Source of the DNA: Pseudomonadota bacterium
GTDB lineage: Bacteria; Desulfobacterota; Desulfobulbia; Desulfobulbales; Desulfobulbaceae
Reading direction: 5' to 3'
Length of the DNA stretch: 11,272 nt
Assembly (NCBI GenBank): GCA_009778235.1
Contig: WRKE01000274.1
Span: 1 to 11,272, forward strand
The notes under the pieces are model-generated. The model did no database searches. It worked only from the letters and a program-made list of their open reading frames with translations, and had not been told where the DNA came from. A program made the translations under genes and the position numbers. Shown here piece by piece: positions 5,786 to 11,272 of the stretch (position 1 is the stretch's first letter; each line of letters begins with the position of its first letter).

Positions 5786-7588
5786 ATGCGCAACATCCGT
5801 CTTTTCTGGCAGATCTTCCCGGTCTGCATCGGTATTACCCTGGTTTCCATGCTGGCGGTCGTCTGGCTGGCCTCCACCACCGGCCACACATTCTACATCG
5901 AGCACCTCAAGGAGGAAATCCGGGAACGGGCCCTGTTGATCGAGCCTACCATCGCGGTCCTAAGCGGCGGCGACGATCGACCTTTCCAGGATTTCGTCCG
6001 CCAGACCGGCCGACGGGCGGCGACCCGAATCACGGTGGTCGACGGCCACGGCACGGTGCTGGCTGATTCCAACGAAGACCATACCCTGATGGATAACCAT
6101 GGCCACCGGCTCGAAGTGGAATCAGCGCTGGCCGGAGAAGTTGGCTATGCCCTACGCCGCAGCCGGACCCTGGGCGAAAGCATGCTCTATGCTGCCATCC
6201 CTGTCAAGATCGGGCAGGACCAGCAGCGAGGGGCACTGCGCCTTGCCATCGCGGTGACGCCCGTTGAGGACATGCTGACCTTGCTGCACAAGAAAATGGC
6301 CGGTATTGCCCTGGCCGTCGCCGTGCTGGCCGGGCTGCTGTCCCTCTACTCCGCCCGCAGGATCAGCCGCCCCTTGGAGGAAATGAGGCAAGGCGCCGAG
6401 CAGTTGACCAAGGGCCGTATCGATCAATTGGTCAAGATCGAGAGCGGACACATGTCGGCGGAGATGGCCAGCCTGGCAGTATCGCTCAACCAGATGGCCG
6501 AGCAGATCAATCGCCGCATCCGGATCATCATCCAACAGCGCAACGAACTGGAGGCGGTCTTCTCCAGCATGGCCGATTCGGTGGTGGCCATCGACGCCGA
6601 CAAGAAGGTCATCCGCATGAACCAGGCGGCAGCGGTTTTGTTCGGTCTGCCGGCAGAGGTGGTCAAAGGCAAGGCAATAGAGGGCGTGATCCGCAACAGC
6701 TATCTCCTGGAGATGGTCAATCTGACCTTAAACCACAATCTGCCGCAGGAGCAGAAGGTGAGCTTGTTCACCGGCCCCGATCCGGTCATTCTCCAAGCCC
6801 ATGCCGTGCCCCTGCGCGACGAGGACAACCGCAGCATAGGCATGCTGATGGTGATGCATGATTTGACCAAACTCAGCCGGCTGGAGACCATCCGCCAGGA
6901 TTTCGTTGCCAATGTCTCCCACGAATTAAAAACACCGATCACCGCGATCAAGGGTTATGTCGAGACCCTTTTGGACGGAGCGCTCGACGATGCGGACCAT
7001 GCCCATCGGTTTCTGGCCATCGTCAACCGCCAGGCCAACCGTCTGGACGCCATTGTCGATGATCTGCTGACCCTCTCCCGGATCGAAAACCAGGAAAACA
7101 AGCAAGAAATCGCCTTGGAGCCAGGCGAGGTGGGCTTGGTGCTGGAAAGCGCGATCCAGACCTGCGCGGTGCTGGCCAACGAAAAAGAGATCGTCTTGCA
7201 GGTGGAAGGCGACCAAAAAACCAAAACACCCATGAACCCGCCGCTGTTGGAGCAGGCAGTGATCAATCTCCTCAAAAACGCCATCACCCACAGCCACCGC
7301 GGTTCAATGGTGACCCTGCGCTGTCAGGCCTTCACCACCATGGACGGGGAGCAGCAGCTCCACATAGGCGTCATCGACCATGGCCCCGGCATCGCCAGGG
7401 AACATCTTCCCCGGCTGTTTGAGCGGTTCTATCGTTGCGACAGGGCACGCAGCCGCGACCAGGGCGGCACCGGCCTGGGGTTGGCAATCGTCAAGCATAT
7501 CGCCCATATCCACCGGGGTACAGTGGCGGTAGAAAGCAGCCCTGGCAAGGGTTCAACCTTCACCATCATCCTGCCGGTTGCCAAGTAA
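5786..7588 (+). CDS. phoR: Phosphate regulon sensor histidine kinase PhoR
   Basis: This inner-membrane sensor kinase of 600 residues phosphorylates PhoB under phosphate limitation, governed through PhoU and the Pst transporter. Domains in order: membrane segment 1 (about 8-30), an extracytoplasmic region of about 140 residues, membrane segment 2 (171-190), HAMP (190-245), PAS (253-365), HisKA with phospho-acceptor H379 (NVSHELKTPITAIKGYVETL), and the ATPase domain with N498 of the N box, DHGPG at 531-535 and GGTGLGLAI near 560. The large extracytoplasmic region differs from E. coli PhoR, which has almost none, and resembles the layout of Gram-positive and other long PhoR kinases. The ATG at 5786 begins a normal membrane segment and has only a weak purine-rich AGAGAG upstream; the frame is open to 5402 but overlaps phoB, so the longer form is rejected. 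It is probably translated from the phoB transcript. Confidence 0.93.
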   Translation: MRNIRLFWQIFPVCIGITLVSMLAVVWLASTTGHTFYIEHLKEEIRERALLIEPTIAVLSGGDDRPFQDFVRQTGRRAATRITVVDGHGTVLADSNEDHTLMDNHGHRLEVESALAGEVGYALRRSRTLGESMLYAAIPVKIGQDQQRGALRLAIAVTPVEDMLTLLHKKMAGIALAVAVLAGLLSLYSARRISRPLEEMRQGAEQLTKGRIDQLVKIESGHMSAEMASLAVSLNQMAEQINRRIRIIIQQRNELEAVFSSMADSVVAIDADKKVIRMNQAAAVLFGLPAEVVKGKAIEGVIRNSYLLEMVNLTLNHNLPQEQKVSLFTGPDPVILQAHAVPLRDEDNRSIGMLMVMHDLTKLSRLETIRQDFVANVSHELKTPITAIKGYVETLLDGALDDADHAHRFLAIVNRQANRLDAIVDDLLTLSRIENQENKQEIALEPGEVGLVLESAIQTCAVLANEKEIVLQVEGDQKTKTPMNPPLLEQAVINLLKNAITHSHRGSMVTLRCQAFTTMDGEQQLHIGVIDHGPGIAREHLPRLFERFYRCDRARSRDQGGTGLGLAIVKHIAHIHRGTVAVESSPGKGSTFTIILPVAK

Positions 7589-7634
7589 CCACTCCGGCCG
7601 AAATACAAATACAAAAATCTTTGGATGCGCTTCA

Positions 7635-7663
7635 TTGTCTTTCCCGGCTCCACCAGGTAAAAT
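7635..7663 (+). promoter_or_regulatory. Candidate sigma-70-like promoter for the DUF362 operon
   Basis: TTGTCT (7635-7640) and TAAAAT (7658-7663) are separated by 17 bases. They match the -35 consensus at 4 of 6 positions and the -10 at 5 of 6. Transcription would begin near 7670, leaving a leader of about 60 bases before the start at 7730. An AT-rich patch with repeated AAATAC lies just upstream (about 7600-7615). No terminator was seen after phoR, so read-through is also possible. Confidence 0.5.
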
Positions 7664-7729
7664 ATGAAGCTGACACCCGCACCCCTGCGGTTCCTGTTGC
7701 CACCCCAAATCTCTATGCTGGAGGCAGCC

Positions 7730-8647
7730 ATGAACAGACGGCAATTCATCCGCGATGTCATGCTCTGGTCGGCCGGCGCTACCCTGGCCGTCCCCCGCTT
7801 CACCATCCTGACCGATGCCTGGGCCGAAGAGACGCCCGCCCCCCCCCTGGTGGCGGTGGCCAAGGGCGAGGACTACAGCTCTCTGGTAACGCGGGTGCTG
7901 CAGCCGTTCGGCGGCATGGGCCGGTTTGTCCGTCCCGGCGACCGGGTGGTGGTCAAACCGAACATCGGCTGGGACCGCAACCCGGAACAGGGTGCCACCA
8001 CCCATCCCCAGGTTGTCCAGGCCCTGGTCCGCCAGGCCCTGGCAGCGGGGGCGAAAAGGGTGCTGGTGTTTGACCGCACCTGTAACGAGTCGCGCCGCTG
8101 CTACGCCAACAGCGGTATCGAGCGGGCCATCGCCGAACTGGGCGACAGCCGGGCGGTAATCGAACACATTGACCAGCGTAAGTTCGTCCCGGTGGAGATC
8201 GCCAAGGGCAAGGCCATCACCCGCTGGGAAATCTACAAGGATGCCTTGGACTGTGACTGCTATATCAATGTGCCGGTGGCCAAACACCACGGCCTTTGCC
8301 GCCTGACCCTGGGATTGAAAAACTCCATGGGCGTGCTCGGCGGTAACCGGGGCTCGATCCACCGCGATCTCGGTCAGAGCTTAGCCGATCTGGCCACGGT
8401 CATCCGGCCCAAGCTGACCCTGATCGACGCCACCCGCATCCTGCTCAACAACGGGCCCCAGGGTGGCGACCTTGCGGATGTGCGCCGCATTGACACCCTG
8501 GTCGCCGCCATCAACCCGGTGGCCGCCGACGCCTATGCCACCACCTTGTTCGACCTGCAGCCCGCGGACATTGCCTCCACCGTGGCGGCCCACTCCATGG
8601 GCCTCGGCGAGATGGCCCTGGACCGCATCAAGGTCACAGAGGCCTGA
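7730..8647 (+). CDS. Tat-exported DUF362 family protein
   Basis: The protein has 305 residues, and its biochemical role is unknown. The N-terminus NRRQFIRDVMLWSAGATLA (2-20) is a twin-arginine signal with a cleavage region near 30-33 (DAWAEE), predicting export of a folded, probably cofactor-containing protein to the periplasm. The rest matches DUF362: VKPNIGWDRNPEQGATTHP (75-93), VPVAKHH (181-187), GLKNSMGVLGG (195-205), PKLTLIDATR (227-236) and INPVAADAYA (261-270). The exported part has five cysteines (118, 124, 175, 177, 190) and a histidine pair (186-187), but no ferredoxin CxxCxxCxxxC set. The start is set by GGAGG six bases before the ATG; the frame is open back to 7664. Its stop shares one base with the next start, so it is translationally coupled to the ferredoxin membrane protein, a likely redox partner. 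Confidence 0.85.
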   Translation: MNRRQFIRDVMLWSAGATLAVPRFTILTDAWAEETPAPPLVAVAKGEDYSSLVTRVLQPFGGMGRFVRPGDRVVVKPNIGWDRNPEQGATTHPQVVQALVRQALAAGAKRVLVFDRTCNESRRCYANSGIERAIAELGDSRAVIEHIDQRKFVPVEIAKGKAITRWEIYKDALDCDCYINVPVAKHHGLCRLTLGLKNSMGVLGGNRGSIHRDLGQSLADLATVIRPKLTLIDATRILLNNGPQGGDLADVRRIDTLVAAINPVAADAYATTLFDLQPADIASTVAAHSMGLGEMALDRIKVTEA

Positions 8648-10236
8648 TGAGGCGGGGCAGATTGCGGCCCGCGCCCTCCTCCTGGCGTGCCTTGGGCCAG
8701 ACCCTGTTTCTGCTTTTTTTTCTGACCCTGCTCGTCAAGACCGACTATGCCGGGAGTGACGAACTCAATTGGGCGGTCAACCTCCTCTTCCGCATCGACC
8801 CCTTTCTGGCCGCAGCCGCAATGCTGGCCGCCAAGACGGTCATCGCCCTTATGCTGCCGGCTCTGGTCACCCTCGGACTGACCCTGCTCTTTGGCCGCTT
8901 CTTCTGCGGCTGGGTCTGTCCCATGGGCAGCCTGATCGATGCCAGCCGCCGCCTGGTGGGCCGGCCCGTCGCCTCGCCGCCCCGGCCCGGCCGCAGGCAA
9001 CTCAAGTATCTGCTGCTGTTCTTTCTCCTCACCGCCGCCTGCTTCGGCCTGCCCCTGGCCGGATATCTCGATCCTTTCTCGATTCTGGTGCGGGGGCTGA
9101 CCTTTTCTCTCCAGCCGGGCCTGGACCACGCCGCCACCACCCTCTTCACCTGGACCTATCAGCAGGCGCCATCCTGGGTTAATGCGATCACCGAGCCGAT
9201 CTACAGCCTCCTGCGGCAGTCTGTCCTGCCTTTCAGCGCCAAGGTCTACGGGCTTTCGCTCGCCTCCCTTTTTCTGTTGCTGGCGGTGCTTGGACTGAGC
9301 CGGGTGGAGCCGCGCTTTTTCTGTCGCAAGGTCTGCCCGCTGGGGGCGCTGCTGGCCCTGACCGCCCGCTTTTCGCTGCTGCGTCTGCGGGGCGGCTCGG
9401 CCAAGTGCGGCAAGTGCACTCGGTGCCGCATGGTTTGCCCCATGGCGGCCATCGGCGACTCAAGGGAGATCGCTGCCGGGGAATGCACCCTTTGCCTCGA
9501 CTGCGTAAGCCATTGCCCCCGCTCCCGTATCGGCTATGGCCTCAGACGCCAGGCCGCCCCGGCCCCGGGCGGCAATGACCAGGGCGCCAACCTGTCCCGC
9601 CGCGCGGTTCTGACTGCGCTGGCCGCGGGCGCGCTGGCACCGCTGGCTTTGGCTCCCCGGACTCAAGTCCGCCACAATGACCCGCTGCTGATCAGGCCGC
9701 CCGGCGCCCTGGCCGAGCCGGATTTTCTCGATTACTGTCTCCGCTGCGGCGAATGCATGAAGATCTGCATCGGCAACGGACTCCATGCGACCTGGCTTGA
9801 GGCGGGCCTGGAAGGCATATTCACCCCCAGGCTGATCGGCCGCCTGGGCTACTGCGAGTACAACTGCACCCTCTGCGGCCAGGTCTGCCCCAGCGGCGCC
9901 ATCCGCAAACTCACCAAAAGCGAAAAACAGACGGTGGTCATCGGCCGGGCCTATTTCGACAAAAATCGCTGCCTGCCCTATGCCTCGGCCACCCCGTGTA
10001 TCGTCTGCGAGGAACACTGCCCGACCCCGGACAAGGCGATCAAATTCAAAGAAGTGGTGATCGACAACCACCAAGGCGAGCAGGTCACGATCCGCCAGCC
10101 CTATGTGGTCGAGACCCTCTGCATAGGCTGCGGCATCTGCGAACACAAATGTCCCTTGGCGGGCGACGCGGCCATCCGGGTGACCTCGGCCGGAGAAAGC
10201 CGCCTTGGCCAGCCAGCCCTGCCAGAAGGATATTGA
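8647..10236 (+). CDS. Polytopic multi-cluster iron-sulfur protein, NapH-NapG/MauM-like fusion
   Basis: The protein has 529 residues and looks like two proteins joined. The N-terminal half resembles NapH: membrane segments near 15-31, 58-83, 119-140 and 200-219, two CxxxCP motifs (C87/C91 and C226/C230) on the predicted cytoplasmic side, then two 4Fe-4S sets (C254, 257, 260, 264 and C280, 283, 286, 290). A twin-arginine motif follows (LSRRAVLTALAAGALAPLAL, 316-335). The C-terminal half then carries four cysteine groups (C364-374, C403-414, C442-458, C492-502), as in NapG/MauM ferredoxins. Known NapH and NapG form a quinol-oxidising electron conduit to the periplasm; a similar role is inferred here. 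The start is the ATG overlapping the upstream stop (TGATG). No catalytic subunit is seen nearby, so the electron acceptor is unknown. Confidence 0.87.
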   Translation: MRRGRLRPAPSSWRALGQTLFLLFFLTLLVKTDYAGSDELNWAVNLLFRIDPFLAAAAMLAAKTVIALMLPALVTLGLTLLFGRFFCGWVCPMGSLIDASRRLVGRPVASPPRPGRRQLKYLLLFFLLTAACFGLPLAGYLDPFSILVRGLTFSLQPGLDHAATTLFTWTYQQAPSWVNAITEPIYSLLRQSVLPFSAKVYGLSLASLFLLLAVLGLSRVEPRFFCRKVCPLGALLALTARFSLLRLRGGSAKCGKCTRCRMVCPMAAIGDSREIAAGECTLCLDCVSHCPRSRIGYGLRRQAAPAPGGNDQGANLSRRAVLTALAAGALAPLALAPRTQVRHNDPLLIRPPGALAEPDFLDYCLRCGECMKICIGNGLHATWLEAGLEGIFTPRLIGRLGYCEYNCTLCGQVCPSGAIRKLTKSEKQTVVIGRAYFDKNRCLPYASATPCIVCEEHCPTPDKAIKFKEVVIDNHQGEQVTIRQPYVVETLCIGCGICEHKCPLAGDAAIRVTSAGESRLGQPALPEGY

Positions 10237-10592
10237 TTGCCGGAATTTTGTGTTTTTTTTAATGGCGATGAACGAAAGTCAGCAATTTTGATTGGTGCCG
10301 GTTGGGTAGAGCGCCGCTCAACATTGGGACGCGCAGGGGCATCCGCACCTATGAGCTGTCGTCATTGCAAGGGGCGTTGCTCCGAAGCAATCCAGCAAAG
10401 TGGGCCAGGATTGCTTTGCATCGCTTGCAATGACGGGTCGAGAGGGCGTGGCGCGCCCACAATCTGTACAGGCGGCCCTCATCTCATCAAGATCATGCAG
10501 AGTCTTGTATAAAACCACTTTGTTTTCGGTGTGCCTGGCAACGGCCCCTTTTTTTGTGTTGGTGCATGTCCTGTGACGCGCGGACTGTAGCT
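10237..10592. other. Intergenic region between the iron-sulfur gene and moeA
   Basis: No coding frame here looks family-like. It holds a run of eight T near 10253-10260 without a convincing stem, the palindromic repeat at 10360-10435, an AscI-type GGCGCGCC palindrome near 10449-10458, a segment shared with the region upstream of pfkA (10495-10521), and a T-tract at about 10549-10557 with no clear stem before it. I found no convincing promoter for moeA, and nothing I would call a molybdenum-cofactor riboswitch. Confidence 0.6.
10360..10435. repeat. Palindromic dispersed repeat upstream of moeA
   Basis: The left arm begins CGTCATTGCAAG and ends GAAGCAATCCAG (10360-10395). The right arm begins CAGGATTGCTTTGC and ends CTTGCAATGACG (10406-10435). 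The arms are imperfect inverted copies with a 10-base centre. The words CGTCATTGC and GCAATCC belong to a very widespread class of short non-coding palindromic elements in bacterial genomes. Compared with the copy at 2827-2887, the outer and inner words are exchanged. Confidence 0.78.
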
Positions 10593-11272
10593 ATGAATGA
10601 CTTCTGTACCCAAGCTCCGCCTGCCGAATTCTTGGCCGGGTTCGCCGGGTTCACCCCGCTGCCGGCCGAATCGATCCCACTCGCCCAGGCACGAAACCGG
10701 GTGGTCGCCGCCCAGTTGACCAGCCCCGAACCATTGCCAGCCCATAGCCGCTCGCTGATGGATGGCTATGCGGTCCGGGCCGCCGACACCCTTGGCTCTT
10801 GCCAATCGACCCCCGTCCTGCTGAGCGTAATCGGCGAGATAGCCACCGGTATATCCGGCCAGAAGCTGGCCCTGGAGCCTGGCCAGGCGATCCACATCTG
10901 GACCGGCGGTGAGCTACCGCAGGGGGCCGATGGGGTGGTCATGGCCGAGCACACCCGCCTGGTTGACCAGGAGACGGTGGCCGTGTTTGAACCGATCAGC
11001 CTGGCGGACAACACGGTTAAGGCCGGGGAAGACTATGGGCCGGGAACAATGCTCTTTACGCCCGGTCATCGGCTGCGGGCCCAGGATCTAGGCCTGCTCG
11101 CGGCTTTGGGCTTCACCACTGTGCCGGTCTTTCGGCGACCGCGGGTGGCAATCCTCTCCACCGGCGACGAACTGGTGCCGCCGGACCAGATCCCGCCGCC
11201 GGGCAAGGTCCGCAATATCAACTCCATCAGCCTGGCGGCCCTGGTCGAAGAGGCCGGTGGCCTGCCCCTGCC
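10593..11272 (+). CDS. moeA: Molybdopterin molybdenumtransferase MoeA (5' part; continues past the window)
   Basis: MoeA inserts molybdate into adenylylated molybdopterin in the last step of molybdenum cofactor synthesis, in the cytoplasm. About 226 residues are visible, of roughly 400 expected. Recognisable motifs are RSLMDGYAVRAADT (about 53-66), the family GEI-TG and IWTGGELPQGADGVVMAEHT segments (about 82-121), and RVAILSTGDELV at the start of the MogA-like domain, followed by GKVRNINSISLAALVEEAGG, which ends near the window edge. The start is uncertain: the ATG at 10593 gives a normal N-terminus, while an in-frame ATG at 10566 adds nine residues; neither has a strong ribosome binding site. 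It lies 356 bases after the iron-sulfur gene, with repeats between them, so it is probably a separate transcript. It suggests that molybdo- or tungstoenzymes are present in the organism. Confidence 0.92.
   Translation, partial: MNDFCTQAPPAEFLAGFAGFTPLPAESIPLAQARNRVVAAQLTSPEPLPAHSRSLMDGYAVRAADTLGSCQSTPVLLSVIGEIATGISGQKLALEPGQAIHIWTGGELPQGADGVVMAEHTRLVDQETVAVFEPISLADNTVKAGEDYGPGTMLFTPGHRLRAQDLGLLAALGFTTVPVFRRPRVAILSTGDELVPPDQIPPPGKVRNINSISLAALVEEAGGLPL

Noticed and set aside
9460..10146. Minus-strand frame opposite the iron-sulfur gene
   Set aside because: The plus strand carries six regular cysteine sets; the reverse frame is alanine- and glycine-rich noise.
10507..10513. TATAAA-like -10 element before moeA
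   Set aside because: No acceptable -35 at 16-18 bases, and the matching position in the related copy near pfkA is TACAAA, so it is not conserved as a promoter.
10318..10518. Short minus-strand frame with IASDAKQSW-type sequence
   Set aside because: This is the translation commonly produced by the palindromic repeat family, not a protein.
10237..10592. Molybdenum-cofactor riboswitch before moeA
   Set aside because: I could not assemble the expected conserved stems; the region is largely explained by repeats.
1..11272. CRISPR array, tRNA or rRNA genes, complete insertion sequence
   Set aside because: No regularly spaced long repeats, no cloverleaf or rRNA words, and no transposase frame were seen on either strand.

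Overview
The window reads as chromosomal DNA from a GC-rich anaerobic bacterium. The gene families suggest a Desulfobacterota (deltaproteobacterial) lineage, but no rRNA or other marker confirms this. Three things point that way: long PstC/PstA permeases with extracytoplasmic N-terminal regions, a PKTIDND-type phosphofructokinase, and a Tat-exported DUF362 protein paired with a multi-cluster ferredoxin membrane protein.

Layout, left to right. pstA (minus strand, runs off the left edge) and pstC (minus) encode the membrane channel of the high-affinity phosphate ABC transporter. An intergenic region of about 300 bp follows, with a Pho-box-like repeat, a nested palindrome and the divergent pfkA (plus), encoding a 6-phosphofructokinase. 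pfkA converges on phoU (minus), with a stem-loop between them. A divergent control region carries four GTTAG-like units exactly 11 bp apart. It is followed by phoB and phoR (plus), the phosphate-responsive two-component system. Next, with its own candidate sigma-70-like promoter, is a tightly coupled pair: a Tat-exported DUF362 protein and a 529-residue polytopic iron-sulfur protein. The latter looks like a NapH-type quinol-site protein fused to a NapG/MauM-type four-cluster ferredoxin through an internal twin-arginine signal. A second intergenic region of about 350 bp holds another palindromic repeat, and the window ends inside moeA (plus), a molybdenum cofactor gene.

How the genes work together. 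The left half is a Pho signalling and uptake island: PstCA moves phosphate, PhoU links transporter state to PhoR, PhoR phosphorylates PhoB, and PhoB would bind the 11-bp-periodic repeats. pstS and pstB are not seen; pstB may lie beyond the left edge. pfkA sits inside the island without an obvious regulatory tie. The right half looks like a periplasm-facing electron-transfer module of unknown substrate.

The most interesting observations are the NapH-NapG-like fusion with its predicted dual-topology Tat anchor, its coupling to a cysteine-containing DUF362 protein, and the variant Pho-box consensus (CTAAC/GTTAG every 11 bp) shared by the two Pho promoters. pstA and moeA are both cut by the window edges but are clearly readable.
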